DNA of 64,000 nt from Chromatiales bacterium (lineage in GTDB: Bacteria; Pseudomonadota; Gammaproteobacteria; UBA6429; Thiohalophilaceae): the NCBI GenBank assembly GCA_026984045.1, contig JALSSV010000067.1:62001-126000 (forward strand), read 5' to 3'. Below, in pieces: positions 46,608-57,540 of this stretch. The notes beneath the pieces were generated by a model. The model was not told the DNA's origin and made no database searches. It saw only the letters and a program-made list of their open reading frames with translations. Made by a program: the position numbers and the translations under genes. The stretch's first letter is position 1. Every line of letters starts with the position of its first letter.

Positions 46608-46642
46608 TCCTCTCCGTGTCCTCCGTGTCTCCGTGACCTCCG
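46608..46642. repeat. ACACGGAGG-type tandem repeat
   Basis: On the minus strand this reads GGAGGTCACGGAGACACGG followed by AGGACACGGAGAGG. It is in the 208-bp gap between the 87-residue gene and the Sel1 gene, and is matched by the copy at 60095-60130. Confidence 0.65.
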
Positions 46643-46674
46643 GGTTTGTTTCCGGCGACGCCGGAAACCGGGAA

Positions 46675-46938
46675 TCAGCCGCGGATGGCCTTTTCCATGC
46701 GGGCGATGGCCGCGTCCCATTCGGGGCCGGTGTTGCGGCCTTCGGCCATGTGTTCCATCAGGGCGTAGGCCAGGGCGCGGGTGTCGGAGGTCATCTCGCG
46801 CAGTTTCTGCAGCATGTACATGTGTCCGCCGCGGGGCATGTCCAGGGTCTTGGCCAGGGCGAACAGCAGCAGCGACTGGCCGCTGTGGGGATCGGCCTCG
46901 ATTTTCGCGATCACGCGTTGCAGGACGTCTTCGGTCAT
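46675..46938 (-). CDS. Small protein of unknown function (87 aa)
   Basis: The frame from the ATG at 46938 (MTEDVLQRVIAKIEADPHSG) is all-helical in appearance, with LLLFALAKTLDMPRGGHMYML and ALMEHMAEGRNTGPEWDAAI. There is no signal peptide and no cysteine. It lies beyond the fba terminator (47040), so it is probably transcribed separately or by read-through. The region just before its start is a pyrimidine-rich repeat. It is conserved-looking, but no family is named. Confidence 0.68.
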   Translation of the reverse strand: MTEDVLQRVIAKIEADPHSGQSLLLFALAKTLDMPRGGHMYMLQKLREMTSDTRALAYALMEHMAEGRNTGPEWDAAIARMEKAIRG

Positions 46939-46953
46939 TTTTCGGCAGTACAA

Positions 46954-47024
46954 AGAGGCAAGAGGAAAGAGGAAAGAACGAAAGGGATGCCCTCTTGTCT
47001 CCTGTCTCTTTCCTTTTTCCTCTC
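46954..47024. repeat. Purine/pyrimidine-rich inverted repeat (TTTTCTCTTGTCTC family)
   Basis: An arm of AGAGGCAAGAGGAAAGAGG faces an arm of CCTCTTGTCTCCTGTCTC plus TTTCC. Similar runs lie at 50992, 60170 and 61743, all directly upstream of genes. Confidence 0.6.
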
Positions 47025-47039
47025 AATGTCAAAAAAAAA

Positions 47040-47071
47040 CGGCGGATACGGGTTTGCCCCGCATCCGCCGC
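47040..47071 (-). terminator. Intrinsic terminator of fba / carbon operon
   Basis: On the minus strand the stem CGGCGGATGCGG / CCCGTATCCGCCG, with one internal mismatch, is followed by T8 or more. It is 20 bp past the fba stop. Confidence 0.88.
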
Positions 47072-47091
47072 CGTGCGTGCACGCCCTGGCC

Positions 47092-48168
47092 TCAAGCCGC
47101 TTTCGACTTGACCTTCTGGGCCAGCTCGCCGGAGGCGTAGCGGGCGACCATGTCTTCCAGCCGCACGGGCTTGATCTTGTCGGCCATGCCGGCGGAGCCG
47201 AAGGCTTCGTAGCGGGCCTTGCAGATTTCCTTCATGGCTTCGGTGGAGGCCTTGAGGAACTTGCGCGGATCGAAGTTGGACGGGTTTTCGGCCAGGTGCT
47301 TGCGGATGGCACCGGTGGAGGCCATGCGCAGATCGGTGTCGATGTTGACCTTGCGCACGCCGTGCTTGATGCCTTCCTGGATTTCCTCGACGGGCACGCC
47401 GTAGGTCTGGCCCATGTCGCCGCCGTAGTTGTTGATGATCTGCAGCCATTCCTGGGGCACCGAGGAGGAGCCGTGCATGACCAGGTGGGTGCTGGGGATG
47501 CGCTCGTGGATCTCCTTGATGCGGTCGATGCGCAGGATGTCACCGGTGGGCTCCTTGGTGAACTTGTAGGCGCCGTGGGAGGTGCCGATGGCGATGGCCA
47601 GGGCGTCCACGTCGGTCAGGGAGACGAACTCGGCAGCCTGCTCGGGATCGGTGAGGAGCATGTCCATGTCCAGCTTGCCTTCGGCGCCGTGGCCGTCTTC
47701 CTCACCCATTTCGCCGGTTTCCAGGGAGCCCAGGCAGCCCAGCTCGCCTTCCACGGAGACGCCGCCGGCATGGGCCATTTCCACCACCTTGCGGGTCACT
47801 TCCACGTTGTACTCGAAGGAGGACGGGGTCTTCATGTCTTCCATCAGGGAGCCGTCCATCATCACCGAGGTGAAGCCGGACTGGATGGAGCGCAGGCACA
47901 CGCCCGGCGAGGAGCCGTGGTCCTGGTGCATGCAGATGGGAATGTGCGGATACTGCTCGACGGCGGCCTGGATCAGGTGGCGCAGGAAGGGCTCGCCGGC
48001 ATAGGCGCGGGCCCCGGCGGAACCCTGCATGATGACCGGGCTGTTGGTCTCGTCGGCCGCCTGCATGATGGCGTGCACCTGCTCCATGTTGTTGACGTTG
48101 AAGGCCGGCATGCCGTAGCCGTGCTCGGCGGCATGATCCAGCAGTTGACGAAGGGAAATCAGGGCCAT
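47092..48168 (-). CDS. fba: Fructose-bisphosphate aldolase, class II
   Basis: This 358-residue protein is of the class II, zinc-dependent type. [16 protein letters not shown] is at the N-terminus, and the metal ligands are in [10 protein letters not shown] (His near 81-84) and [20 protein letters not shown] and INIDTDLR-like [11 protein letters not shown] complete the type-B family signature. It acts on FBP and sedoheptulose-1,7-bisphosphate in the Calvin cycle and glycolysis. It is the last gene of the tkt-gap-pgk-pyk-fba set. Confidence 0.96.
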   Translation of the reverse strand: MALISLRQLLDHAAEHGYGMPAFNVNNMEQVHAIMQAADETNSPVIMQGSAGARAYAGEPFLRHLIQAAVEQYPHIPICMHQDHGSSPGVCLRSIQSGFTSVMMDGSLMEDMKTPSSFEYNVEVTRKVVEMAHAGGVSVEGELGCLGSLETGEMGEEDGHGAEGKLDMDMLLTDPEQAAEFVSLTDVDALAIAIGTSHGAYKFTKEPTGDILRIDRIKEIHERIPSTHLVMHGSSSVPQEWLQIINNYGGDMGQTYGVPVEEIQEGIKHGVRKVNIDTDLRMASTGAIRKHLAENPSNFDPRKFLKASTEAMKEICKARYEAFGSAGMADKIKPVRLEDMVARYASGELAQKVKSKAA

Positions 48169-48233
48169 TTCGGGACCTCCTTGAACGATGTGATTGATTG
48201 GTTTTATGTCGCTGACAGCGGCCGCGGAGCGGC

Positions 48234-49697
48234 TCAGTCCACCTGGGACGTGATGTCCTCTTCGGTGTTGAGCAGTTCCCCGACACGGACGATCTTCAGG
48301 GCATTCGTGCCGCCCATCACCCCGGTGAGATCGCCCTTGGTGATGATGACCAGATCGCCTTCCCGGACCGCGCCCCGCCGCAGAAGCTCGTCGATGGCTT
48401 CCTTGTTGAGGACTGCGTGATCCTTGGTCGTTTCCTCGAAACTGACCGGGTAGACGCCCCGGTAGAGTGTCACCTTTCTACGCGTCTCCACATGACGCGT
48501 CAAGGCGTAGATGGGGATCCCCGAGCTGATCCGGGACATCCACAGGGTGGTGGAGCCCGACTCGGTGAGCGCCGCGATGGCCTTCACCCCCAGGTGGTTG
48601 GCGGTGTACATGGTGGCCATGGCGATGGCCTCGTCGATGCGCTTGAAGACCGTGTCGATGCGGTGGTGGGAGTGGGTGGCCACCCGCTGCTTCTCGGCCT
48701 CGAGGCAGACCCGGTCCATGGCGCCGATGGCCTTGTCCGGGAACATGCCGGTGGCGGTCTCGGCGGAGAGCATCACCGCGTCGGTGCCGTCGAGCACGGC
48801 GTTGGCCACGTCGAAGACCTCGGCCCGGGTGGGGATGGGGCTGGAGATCATCGATTCCATCATCTGGGTGGCGGTGATCACCACCCGGTTCATGTTCCGG
48901 GCCTTCTTGATCAGGGACTTCTGCACCGGCGGCAGGGCCGCGTCGCCGATCTCCACGCCCAGATCGCCGCGGGCGATCATGATGGCATCGGAGGCCTCGA
49001 TGATCTCGTCGATGTTGTCGAGGGCGTCGGCGCGCTCGATCTTGGCGATGATCCCGGCATGGCCGCCGGCCTCGGTGAGCAGGCGCCGGGCTTCGTGGAT
49101 GTCCTCGGCGTTGCGCGGGAAGGACACGGCCAGGTAGTCGGCCTGCATGGTCGCGGCCATGCGGATGTCCTCACGATCCTTGTGGGTGAGGGCCGGCGCC
49201 GAGAGGCCGCCCCCCTGGCGGTTGAGGCCCTTGCGATCCGACAGCTCGCCGCCCACCACCACCCGGCAGATGACCTCGGTGCCTTCCACCGAATCCACCC
49301 ACAGGACGATGCGCCCGTCGTCCAGCAGCAGGGTGTCGCCGCGGCTGACGTCCTCGGGCAGGGACTTGTAGGCCATGCCCACCCGCTCGGCGGTGCCGCC
49401 GTCCGGATCCCAGGCGGTGTCGAGGATGAAGGTGTCGCCCTCCTGGAGGAAGACCTTGCCGTCCCTGAAGCGTTCGATGCGGATCTTGGGGCCCTGCAGA
49501 TCGCACAGCACGCCCACCTGGCGGCCGTGGGCGCGGGCCCGGTTGCGGACCTTCTCGGCCCGTTCCTGGTGCTCGGCGTGATTGCCGTGAGAGAAGTTGA
49601 TCCGCACCACGTCCACGCCGGCCTCGATCATGCGATCCATGATCTTGGGATCGTCGGTGGCGGGACCCAGCGTGGCGATGATTTTGGTTCTGCGCAT
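48234..49697 (-). CDS. pyk: Pyruvate kinase
   Basis: This 487-residue protein opens [15 protein letters not shown], with [11 protein letters not shown], the catalytic region [22 protein letters not shown] and [11 protein letters not shown] containing the PK signature. The C-terminal regulatory domain ends [19 protein letters not shown]. It converts PEP and ADP to pyruvate and ATP, and in autotrophs drains fixed carbon from 3-phosphoglycerate. It is 65 bp upstream of fba and 57 bp after pgk. Confidence 0.97.
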   Translation of the reverse strand: MRRTKIIATLGPATDDPKIMDRMIEAGVDVVRINFSHGNHAEHQERAEKVRNRARAHGRQVGVLCDLQGPKIRIERFRDGKVFLQEGDTFILDTAWDPDGGTAERVGMAYKSLPEDVSRGDTLLLDDGRIVLWVDSVEGTEVICRVVVGGELSDRKGLNRQGGGLSAPALTHKDREDIRMAATMQADYLAVSFPRNAEDIHEARRLLTEAGGHAGIIAKIERADALDNIDEIIEASDAIMIARGDLGVEIGDAALPPVQKSLIKKARNMNRVVITATQMMESMISSPIPTRAEVFDVANAVLDGTDAVMLSAETATGMFPDKAIGAMDRVCLEAEKQRVATHSHHRIDTVFKRIDEAIAMATMYTANHLGVKAIAALTESGSTTLWMSRISSGIPIYALTRHVETRRKVTLYRGVYPVSFEETTKDHAVLNKEAIDELLRRGAVREGDLVIITKGDLTGVMGGTNALKIVRVGELLNTEEDITSQVD

Positions 49698-49754
49698 AGT
49701 CTTGTCGGGTTTCCGGAAAGGGCCGGGGCGCCAGAGCGCCCCGGCTGCGGCGAA

Positions 49755-50936
49755 TCAGCCGGCCGCGCGCTGCTCCAGGATTTCCACCGCGGGCAGCTTC
49801 TTGCCTTCCAGGAACTCGAGGAAGGCGCCGCCGCCGGTGGAGATGTAGGAGATCCTGTCGGCCACGCCGTACTTGTCGATGGCCGCCAGGGTGTCGCCGC
49901 CGCCGGCGATGGAGAAGGCCGGGCTCTCGGCGATGGCCATCGCCAGGGCCTTGGTGCCGCCGGCGAACTGGTCGAACTCGAAGACGCCCACGGGACCGTT
50001 CCAGACGATGGTGCCGGCCTTCTTCAGCAGCTCGGCGTACTGGGCGGCGGTTTCGGGACCCACGTCGAAGATCATGTCGTCGTCGGCCACCTCGTCCACC
50101 TTCTTGGTCTCGGCCGCGGCGTTCTCGGAAAACTCCTTGCCGGTGACCACGTCCACCGGAATGGGAATGTCGGCGCCCTTGGCCTTGGCGTCGGCCATCA
50201 GGCGCTTGGCTTCCTCGACCAGATCCGGCTCGTAGAGCGACTTGCCCACGTTGTAGCCCATGGCGGCGATGAAGGTGTTGGCGATGCCGCCGCCGACGAT
50301 GAGCTGATCGACCACCTTGGACAGGGAATCGAGCACGGTGAGCTTGGTGGACACCTTGGAACCGCCGACGATGGCCACCATGGGCCGATCCGGGTTCTCC
50401 AGGGCCTTGCCCAGCGCTTCCAGCTCGCCCACCAGCAGCGGGCCGGCGCAGGCCACGGGGGCGTACTTGGCCACGCCGTGGGTGGAGGCCTGGGCGCGGT
50501 GGGCGGTGCCGAAGGCGTCCATCACGTACACGTCGCACAGGGCGGCGTACTTCTTCGACAGTTCGTCGTCGTTCTTCTTCTCGCCCTTGTTGAAGCGCAC
50601 GTTCTCGAGCACCACCACTTCACCGTCTTCCAGCTCGGGCGGATTTTCGAGATAGTCGGTAATCAGGCGCACCGGCTTGCCCAACAGTTCGGAAAGGTGA
50701 TCGGCCACCGGCTTGAGGGAGAACTCCTCGGCCGGCTCGCCCTCGGTGGGCCGCCCCAGGTGGGACATGAGCATCACCTTGGCGCCCGCCTTCATGGCGT
50801 GTTCGATGGTGGGCAGGGAGGCGCGGATGCGCTTGTCGGAGGTGACCTTGCCGTCCTTCACGGGCACGTTGAGGTCTTCGCGGATCAGCACGCGCTTGCC
50901 GGCCAGATCCAGGTCGGTCATCTTGATTACGGACAT
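49755..50936 (-). CDS. pgk: Phosphoglycerate kinase
   Basis: This protein has 393 residues from the ATG at 50936 (CAGGAG upstream). [31 protein letters not shown] and the nucleotide site GNGPVGVFE (as [17 protein letters not shown]), with [16 protein letters not shown], are all intact. It phosphorylates 3-phosphoglycerate from RuBisCO in the Calvin cycle. A hairpin at 51035 lies between gap and this gene. Confidence 0.97.
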   Translation of the reverse strand: MSVIKMTDLDLAGKRVLIREDLNVPVKDGKVTSDKRIRASLPTIEHAMKAGAKVMLMSHLGRPTEGEPAEEFSLKPVADHLSELLGKPVRLITDYLENPPELEDGEVVVLENVRFNKGEKKNDDELSKKYAALCDVYVMDAFGTAHRAQASTHGVAKYAPVACAGPLLVGELEALGKALENPDRPMVAIVGGSKVSTKLTVLDSLSKVVDQLIVGGGIANTFIAAMGYNVGKSLYEPDLVEEAKRLMADAKAKGADIPIPVDVVTGKEFSENAAAETKKVDEVADDDMIFDVGPETAAQYAELLKKAGTIVWNGPVGVFEFDQFAGGTKALAMAIAESPAFSIAGGGDTLAAIDKYGVADRISYISTGGGAFLEFLEGKKLPAVEILEQRAAG

Positions 50937-50991
50937 GTGGACTGCTCCTGAGTCAAAAGAACTTGGATGAAGGTGGGCCCTCAGCCAAGTA

Positions 50992-51033
50992 CTCTTTTCG
51001 AGAGGAAAGTGAAAAGCGACAAGAGCAAAGGGA
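50992..51033. repeat. Pyrimidine/purine-rich repeat upstream of pgk
   Basis: On the minus strand this is CCCTTTGCTCTTGTCGCTTT and then TCACTTTCCTCTCG. It is similar to the runs before bioA and rsmE and starts about 56 bp before the pgk start. Confidence 0.55.
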
Positions 51034-51034
51034 T

Positions 51035-51059
51035 GGTGGCGGGCCTTCGGCCCGCCACC
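51035..51059. terminator. Hairpin between gap and pgk (possible attenuator)
   Basis: GGTGGCGGGCC-TTC-GGCCCGCCACC is a perfect 11-bp stem. On the minus strand, the direction of the operon, no T-run follows directly, so it is more likely an mRNA-stabilising or partial-stop element. On the plus strand T6 appears 12 bp further on. Confidence 0.6.
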
Positions 51060-51076
51060 ACACATTCCCTTTTTTC

Positions 51077-52093
<1,017 letters not shown>

Positions 52094-52117
52094 TCAGTCG
52101 AAAGGTTGGATACGAAA

Positions 52118-54112
52118 TCAGAGTACCGACTTGACGGCCTTGACCACGTTTTCCGCGGTCAGACCGAAGTGCTTGAACAGCTCGCCGGCCGGGGCGGACT
52201 CGCCGAAGCGATCCACGCCGATGATGCGGCCCTTCGGGCCGACATACTTGTACCAGTAGTCGGGCACCCCGGCCTCCACGGCCACCCGGGCAGTGACGTC
52301 GGAGGGCAGGACCGATTCCTTGTAGTCGTCGTCCTGCTGCTCGAAGACCTCGGCGCAGGGCATGGAGACCACGCGCACCTTCCTGCCTTCGTCGGCGAGG
52401 GTCTTGGCGGCCTCCATGGCCAGGCCCACCTCGGAGCCGGTGGCGATGATGATGGCTTCGGGGGTGCCGTCGCAGTCCTGCAGCACGTAGCCACCGTGGG
52501 CGATCTCGGTGAGCTGATCGTCGGAGCGCACCTGATGGGGCAGGCCCTGGCGGGAGAAGATCAGGCAGGTGGGGCCGGCCTGGTACTCGATGGCCGCCTT
52601 CCAGGCCACGGCGCTCTCGACCGCGTCACAGGGCCGCCAGACCTGCATCTTCGGGATCATGCGCAGGGTGGCGATCTGCTCCACCGGCTGGTGGGTGGGA
52701 CCGTCCTCGCCTAGCCCGATGGAATCGTGGGTGTAGACGAAGATGGTCCGGATCCCCATCAGGGCCGCCATGCGCAGGGCGTTGCGGGCGTATTCGGAGA
52801 ACATCAGGAAGGTGCCGCCGAACGGAATGAAGCCGCCGTGCAGGGCCACGCCGTTCATGATCGCGGACATGCCGAACTCGCGCACGCCGTAGGAGATGTA
52901 GTTGCCATCGGCCACCGTGTCAGTGATCTGCTTCGCTTCCGGCCAGGCCGTCAGGTTGGACGGGGTCAGGTCGGCAGAGCCGCCCAGGAACTCGGGCAGA
53001 GCCTTGGCGTAGGCGGTGATGGCGTTCTGGGAGGCCTTGCGCGAGGCGATGGACTCGCCCTTCTCGTCGGTGGCCTTGATGTAGTCGTCGGCCACCTTCT
53101 GCCAGTCGGCGGGCAGCTCGCCCTGCATGCGGCGTTCGAACTCGGCAGCCAGTTCCGGAAATTCCTGCCTGTAGGCGGCGAACTTCTCGGCCCAGTGGGC
53201 TTCGGCCTGCTTGCCCTTCTCGCGCGCATCCCAGCCCTGGTAGATCTCGTCCGGAATCTCGAACGGCGCGTAGGGCCAGTTCAGGTTCTCGCGGGTGGCC
53301 TTGATCTCGTCTTCGCCCAGCGGCGCGCCGTGGCAGTCGTGGCTGCCGCAGAGGTTGGGCGCGCCATAGCCGATCACGGTCTTGCAGCAGATCAGGCTGG
53401 GCTTGTCGTTGACGGCCTTGGCCTCGCGGATGGCCTTGTCGATGGCCTCGGCGTCGTGGCCGTCCACGTCGCGGATCACGTGCCAGCCGTAGGCCTCGAA
53501 ACGCTTGGCCGTGTCTTCGGTGAACCAGTGCTCGGTGTGGCCGTCGATGGTGATGCCGTTGTCGTCCCAGAAGGCGATCAGCTTGCCCAGGCCCCAGGTG
53601 CCGGCCAGGGCGCAGGACTCGTGGGAGATGCCTTCCATCATGCAGCCGTCGCCGAGGAACACGTAGGTGTAGTGATCGACGATGTGGTGGCCGGGGCGGT
53701 TGAACTGGGCGGCCAGGGTGCGTTCGGCCAGGGCCATGCCCACGGCGTTGGTGATGCCCTGTCCCAGCGGGCCGGTGGTGGTCTCCACGCCCGGGGTGTA
53801 GCCGTATTCGGGATGGCCGGGGGTCTTGGAGTGGAGCTGGCGGAACTGCTTGAGATCCTCGATGGAGAGATCGTAGCCGGTCAGGTGCAGCAGGGAGTAG
53901 ATGAGCATGGAACCGTGACCGTTGGAGAGCACGAAGCGATCGCGATCCCACCACTCGGGGTTGGTCGGGTTGTGCTTCAGGTGGTCGTTCCAGAGGACTT
54001 CGGCGATGTCCGCCATGCCCATGGGTGCGCCGGGATGCCCGGACTTGGCCTTTTGCACCGCATCCATGCTCAGCGCACGGATGGCATTGGCGAGATCTTT
54101 ACGAGATGGCAT
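52118..54112 (-). CDS. tkt: Transketolase
   Basis: This protein has 664 residues from the ATG at 54112 ([20 protein letters not shown]). The ThDP site [32 protein letters not shown] is near residue 155. The middle domain has [13 protein letters not shown] and the C-terminal domain [19 protein letters not shown]. It transfers two-carbon units in the regenerative Calvin cycle and the pentose phosphate route. It opens the carbon operon and follows a leader of about 300 bp. Confidence 0.97.
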   Translation of the reverse strand: MPSRKDLANAIRALSMDAVQKAKSGHPGAPMGMADIAEVLWNDHLKHNPTNPEWWDRDRFVLSNGHGSMLIYSLLHLTGYDLSIEDLKQFRQLHSKTPGHPEYGYTPGVETTTGPLGQGITNAVGMALAERTLAAQFNRPGHHIVDHYTYVFLGDGCMMEGISHESCALAGTWGLGKLIAFWDDNGITIDGHTEHWFTEDTAKRFEAYGWHVIRDVDGHDAEAIDKAIREAKAVNDKPSLICCKTVIGYGAPNLCGSHDCHGAPLGEDEIKATRENLNWPYAPFEIPDEIYQGWDAREKGKQAEAHWAEKFAAYRQEFPELAAEFERRMQGELPADWQKVADDYIKATDEKGESIASRKASQNAITAYAKALPEFLGGSADLTPSNLTAWPEAKQITDTVADGNYISYGVREFGMSAIMNGVALHGGFIPFGGTFLMFSEYARNALRMAALMGIRTIFVYTHDSIGLGEDGPTHQPVEQIATLRMIPKMQVWRPCDAVESAVAWKAAIEYQAGPTCLIFSRQGLPHQVRSDDQLTEIAHGGYVLQDCDGTPEAIIIATGSEVGLAMEAAKTLADEGRKVRVVSMPCAEVFEQQDDDYKESVLPSDVTARVAVEAGVPDYWYKYVGPKGRIIGVDRFGESAPAGELFKHFGLTAENVVKAVKSVL

Positions 54113-54443
54113 AACGTTCCCCTCAGTGCTGAAAAAAAGAAATCTGGTGTGTCGTTCGGCGTGCGGATCCGGTGCCACGGGATCGCCGCAGACGGCCGCG
54201 CCGGGCGCGCCCGTCGTTGTTCGGTTCGTTCGGTCCGGAGATTTTCCTCCCTCGCGGATTCAGCTCGGCACCGGGATGCAGGTCGTGCGGTCGTCGGCTT
54301 GCGCGACCGGATTGTGATTGGCTTCGCAATCTCCCGGAATCAACGAGCCCGGGATTTTCCCACTTCTACCGGGCGCGGGCAATAGGCGTCGGGGCTTGTC
54401 CCCTGGTTGGGGATATACCTTTATAAGTGGCTTTTATTGGACA
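54113..54443 (-). other. Gene-free leader of the tkt operon
   Basis: There is no convincing gene here. On the minus strand an AT-rich segment (about 54415-54440, with TTATAAAGGTATAT) looks promoter-like. It is followed by about 300 bp of GC-rich DNA with short inverted repeats such as GGGGACAAGCCCC. No known riboswitch was recognised. The tkt start at 54112 is preceded by GAGGGGGAACGTT. Confidence 0.5.
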
Positions 54444-54445
54444 AA

Positions 54446-54470
54446 AGGCCGCAGGCGGACGATCCGGCCT
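54446..54470 (-). terminator. Weak terminator of the redoxin gene
   Basis: The short stem AGGCCG/CGGCCT (54446-54451 with 54465-54470) overlaps the redoxin stop codon and is followed on the minus strand by T4. The stem is only 6 bp with a long loop. Confidence 0.45.
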
Positions 54471-55024
54471 CATTCCTTCCATTTGATGGAACAGCCCATG
54501 CTCGGGATCTGTTCCTGCGGTCCCCGGCCGGTCTCGGCCACCTGCACCATCGCCTCGAACAGCTCGCGCCGGGCGTCGGGCGGCGCCGTCTCCTTGCGCG
54601 AGGCGTCCAGCCGCCCCCGGTACTGGAGCTTAAGATCGGCGTTGTAGCCGAAGAAGTCGGGAGTGCACACGGCGCCGTAGGCCCTGGCCACTTTCTGGGT
54701 CTCGTCGAACAGATAGGGGAAGGGGAAGTCGTATTCCTCCGCCACCTGCTTCATGTTCTCGAAGGAGTCCTCCTCGTACAGGGCGGGATCGTTGGCCATG
54801 ATGGCCACGCTCTTCACCCCGTATTCCAGCAGCTCGCGGGTGTCACGCACCAGGCGCTCGCGGATGGCCTTCACGTAAGGGCAGTGGTTGCAGATGAACA
54901 TCACCAGGGTGCCCTTCTCGCCCCGGCAGTCCTCCAGGGTCCAGATCCGGCCGTCCACGCCCGGCAGGGCGAAGTCCACGGCCGGCTTGCCGAATTCGCA
55001 GACAGGGGTCTCGAGGCTGACCAT
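54470..55024 (-). CDS. Thioredoxin-like peroxiredoxin-fold protein
   Basis: This protein has 184 residues from the ATG at 55024, with GGAGAGAACG upstream. It is an AhpC/TSA-like fold with the redox motif VMFICNHCPYVKAIRERL (CxxC near residue 45) and the conserved GAVCTPDFFGYNADLKLQYRGRLD. The family is annotated as thioredoxin family protein or ScoI-like redoxin and is cytoplasmic, since no signal peptide is seen. Substrate unknown. It stands alone upstream of the tkt leader. Confidence 0.86.
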   Translation of the reverse strand: MVSLETPVCEFGKPAVDFALPGVDGRIWTLEDCRGEKGTLVMFICNHCPYVKAIRERLVRDTRELLEYGVKSVAIMANDPALYEEDSFENMKQVAEEYDFPFPYLFDETQKVARAYGAVCTPDFFGYNADLKLQYRGRLDASRKETAPPDARRELFEAMVQVAETGRGPQEQIPSMGCSIKWKE

Positions 55025-55184
55025 TGGCGTTCTCTCCTGATTCTTGCGGTTTTTCAACGAGTTGCACACCGGCATCGGGGTGCCGGAGCGCCATTATCCG
55101 TCAAAGCTCGCCATTTCGCGAGACTGGCATATACTTTGAGTCGCCATACGAATTTTTTATGAATCCCGAAAGTGGAGGCTCCCC

Positions 55185-55985
55185 ATGCCGCGCCCCTGCC
55201 GCCTGCTGTCGCTGTTGCTCGTGGCCAGCCTGGCTTGCGTGCCGCCGGTCGTCGCCGCCACCTGGCAACTGGCCATCCAGCCCATCCTGCCCCGGGATCG
55301 CACTCTCGAGGCCTATGCCCCGCTGGCCGACTACCTGAGCCGGGCCAGCGGCCAGACCATCCGCATCCGCGCCAGCCACAATTTCGTGGACTACTGGGAA
55401 TCCATGCGCCAGCCGCCGGGCTTCGATCTGGTGCTCGACGCCGCCCATTTCACCGATTTTCGCAACCAGCGCATGGGCTACCGGGTGCTGGCCAAACTGC
55501 CCGACACGGTAACCTACTCCCTCGTCACCCGTGAGGAAACCCTGCTCTTCGAGCCCGCCGAGCTGATCGGCAAGCGGATCGCCACCGTCCCCCCGCCCAG
55601 CCTTGGCGGCCTGCGCCTGGCGCAGATGTTTCCCAATCCCCTGCGTCAACCGGTGATCGTGGCCACCAACAACGCCCAGGCGGCCCTGGAGCGCCTCAAG
55701 GCCGGCAAGGCCCTGGCGGCGCTGGTGCCCACCCCGCTGATCCGTGGTGACACCAGCCTCAACGTCGTCACCACCACCGACCCGGTGCCGCACATGGCCC
55801 TGTCGGTCTCGCCCAGGGTGCCTGCCGCGATGCGCAAGAAACTGCGCCAGGCGCTCCTGCAGGCCGGCAAGACGCCCGCCGGCAAGGCCATGCTCCAGGC
55901 GCTGAAACTGCCCGGTTTCGTGCCGGCCGACAACGCCCTCTACACCGGCTACGCCCGCCTGCTGGAGGGAACCTGGGGATACTGA
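55185..55985 (+). CDS. PhnD-like periplasmic substrate-binding protein
   Basis: This 266-residue protein has a signal peptide (LLSLLLVASLACVPPVVAA). The phosphate/phosphonate-binding type II periplasmic fold shows as LAIQPILPRDRTLEAYAPLADYLSRASG and later IATVPPPSLGGLRLAQMF and NNAQAALERLKAGKALAALVPT. No transporter genes are adjacent, so it may be an orphan binding protein that signals or delivers to a remote ABC system. The ligand could be a phosphonate, phosphite or another anion. Confidence 0.85.
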   Translation: MPRPCRLLSLLLVASLACVPPVVAATWQLAIQPILPRDRTLEAYAPLADYLSRASGQTIRIRASHNFVDYWESMRQPPGFDLVLDAAHFTDFRNQRMGYRVLAKLPDTVTYSLVTREETLLFEPAELIGKRIATVPPPSLGGLRLAQMFPNPLRQPVIVATNNAQAALERLKAGKALAALVPTPLIRGDTSLNVVTTTDPVPHMALSVSPRVPAAMRKKLRQALLQAGKTPAGKAMLQALKLPGFVPADNALYTGYARLLEGTWGY

Positions 55986-55989
55986 GGCT

Positions 55990-56018
55990 TTGACATTCCC
56001 CCCTCCCCTGCCTACAAT
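55990..56018 (+). promoter_or_regulatory. Sigma-70 promoter of metK
   Basis: The -35 is a perfect TTGACA (55990-55995), the spacer is 17 bp and the -10 is TACAAT (56013-56018). The predicted start near 56025 places the riboswitch at the very 5' end of the transcript. Confidence 0.88.
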
Positions 56019-56030
56019 CCCAAACCGATT

Positions 56031-56083
56031 CAGCGCCGATTTGACGATCAGATTGCGGGCGCTATAGAAATGCGGCTAAAGCG
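56031..56083 (+). ncRNA. SAM-II-type (S-adenosylmethionine) riboswitch upstream of metK
   Basis: The stem P1 is AGCGCC / GGCGCT (56032-56037 with 56058-56063). Its loop contains GATTTGAC and GATTGC, and the 3' side reads ATAGAAATG then GGCTAAAGC. These conserved blocks and their spacing match the SAM-II pseudoknot. A terminator follows at 56109, so SAM binding would cause premature termination. SAM-II is known mainly from alphaproteobacteria. SAM-V, its structural relative, is an alternative. Confidence 0.78.
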
Positions 56084-56108
56084 AGGCAGGAAAACCCGGA
56101 TTCCCGAA

Positions 56109-56140
56109 CCCGCCTGAGCCGATGCCCAGGCGGGTTTTTT
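56109..56140 (+). terminator. Intrinsic terminator in the metK leader
   Basis: CCCGCCTG (56109-56116) pairs with CAGGCGGG (56127-56134), followed by T6. It lies between the riboswitch and the metK start, so it is the likely expression platform. Confidence 0.88.
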
Positions 56141-56165
56141 CGTTTGCGAGGAGCAAAAAGACATC

Positions 56166-57323
56166 ATGAGCGACTTCCTGTTCACTTCCGAATCGGTCTC
56201 CGAGGGCCATCCCGACAAGATGGCCGATCAGATCTCCGACGCCGTGCTCGACGCCATCATCCGCCAGGATCCCCACGCCCGGGTAGCCTGCGAAACCCTG
56301 GTCAAGACCGGCATGGTGGTGCTGGCCGGCGAGATCACCACCACCGCCCAGGTGGAATACGAAAAACTGGTGCGCGACACGGTCAACGGCATCGGCTACA
56401 CCCATTCGGACATCGGCTTCGACGGCCACACCTGCGCGGTGCTCAACGCCCTCGGCCAGCAGTCGCCCGACATCAATCAGGGCGTGGATCGCCAGACCCG
56501 CGAGGAACAGGGCGCCGGTGATCAGGGCCTGATGTTCGGCTACGCCAGCAACGAAACCGAGGTGCTGATGCCCGCCCCCATCACCTATGCCCACCGCCTG
56601 GTGCGCCGTCAGGCCGAGGTGCGCAAGAACGGCATCCTGCCCTGGCTGCGGCCCGACGCCAAGAGCCAGATCACCTTCCGTTACGAGAACCACAAGCCGG
56701 TGGGCATCGAGGCCATCGTGCTCTCCACCCAGCACGCGCCGGAAGTGGAACAGAAGGTGCTGCACGAGGCGGTGATGGACGAAATCATCAAGCCGGTGAT
56801 CCCCGCCGAATGGCTGGACGGCAACACCCGCTACCACATCAACCCCACCGGCCGCTTCGTGATCGGCGGCCCCATGGGCGACTGCGGCCTGACCGGGCGC
56901 AAGATCATCGTCGACACCTATGGCGGCATGGCCCGCCACGGCGGCGGCGCCTTCTCCGGCAAGGACCCCTCCAAGGTGGATCGCTCGGCCGCCTACGCCG
57001 CCCGCTACGTGGCCAAGAACATCGTCGCCGCCGGCCTGGCCGAACGCTGCGAGATCCAGGTCTCCTACGCCATCGGCGTGGCCGAGCCCACCTCCATCAC
57101 CGTGCAGACCTTCGGCACCCACCGAATCGACGAGGAGCAGATCAGCCAGCTGGTGCGCGAGCACTTCGACCTGCGTCCCTGGGGCATCATCACCATGCTG
57201 GATCTGCTCGAGCCCCACTACCAGCCCACCGCCGCCTACGGCCACCTGGGCCGCGACGATCTCGACCTGCCCTGGGAGCGCACCGACAAGGCCGAACTGC
57301 TGAAGGAGGTGGCCGGGGTCTGA
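56166..57323 (+). CDS. metK: S-adenosylmethionine synthetase
   Basis: This 385-residue protein starts [22 protein letters not shown] with GAGGAG upstream. Family signatures are present: [16 protein letters not shown] (the ATP-binding hexapeptide region) and [19 protein letters not shown]. It makes SAM from methionine and ATP. It is controlled by the riboswitch and terminator just upstream, and followed by ahcY and metF. Confidence 0.98.
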   Translation: MSDFLFTSESVSEGHPDKMADQISDAVLDAIIRQDPHARVACETLVKTGMVVLAGEITTTAQVEYEKLVRDTVNGIGYTHSDIGFDGHTCAVLNALGQQSPDINQGVDRQTREEQGAGDQGLMFGYASNETEVLMPAPITYAHRLVRRQAEVRKNGILPWLRPDAKSQITFRYENHKPVGIEAIVLSTQHAPEVEQKVLHEAVMDEIIKPVIPAEWLDGNTRYHINPTGRFVIGGPMGDCGLTGRKIIVDTYGGMARHGGGAFSGKDPSKVDRSAAYAARYVAKNIVAAGLAERCEIQVSYAIGVAEPTSITVQTFGTHRIDEEQISQLVREHFDLRPWGIITMLDLLEPHYQPTAAYGHLGRDDLDLPWERTDKAELLKEVAGV

Positions 57324-57334
57324 CATCGGTTTTC

Positions 57335-57388
57335 AAGGCAAAGGCGCGAAGGACGCAAAGGGGATTTTTGTTGCGGTAGGAGCGGCGC
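57335..57388. repeat. ACGCAAAGG-type motif plus half REP
   Basis: AAGGCAAAGGCGCGAAGGACG continues to CAAAG (57335-57361), followed by GTAGGAGCGGCGC (57376-57388), a single arm of the REP-like palindrome without its partner. They lie between metK and the ahcY promoter. Confidence 0.6.
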
Positions 57389-57396
57389 ACTCTGCG

Positions 57397-57424
57397 TTGA
57401 AATTTCACGCAACTGGTTTACACT
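57397..57424 (+). promoter_or_regulatory. Candidate sigma-70 promoter of ahcY
   Basis: The -35 is TTGAAA (57397-57402), the spacer is 16 bp and the -10 is TACACT (57419-57424). It would start transcription just before the SAH riboswitch. Confidence 0.7.
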
Positions 57425-57435
57425 CGAACGGCCTC

Positions 57436-57511
57436 ACCCGAGGGGCGCTGCAGCGGGGTTCTCCCGTCAGGCTCGGGTCGGGGTTCGCAACTGGCAACAA
57501 CGGCGCTCATT
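57436..57511 (+). ncRNA. SAH (S-adenosylhomocysteine) riboswitch upstream of ahcY
   Basis: The conserved core is present: CCCGAGGGGCGCTGCAGCGG, CCCGTCAGGCTCGGG and CAACGGCGCTC at the 3' side. These form the P1, P2 and pseudoknot pairings of the ahcY-associated SAH aptamer. It lies 29 bp upstream of the ahcY start. SAH binding is expected to switch expression on, probably by exposing the ribosome site. Confidence 0.93.
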
Positions 57512-57540
57512 CCACCTGCAATCACTGAGGAGAATGAACC

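Noticed and set aside
56031-56083. SAM/SAH-type or SAM-I riboswitch
   Set aside because: The conserved GATTT...ATTGC loop and 3' AAATG...GCTAAA blocks fit SAM-II better, and the four-way junction of SAM-I is absent.
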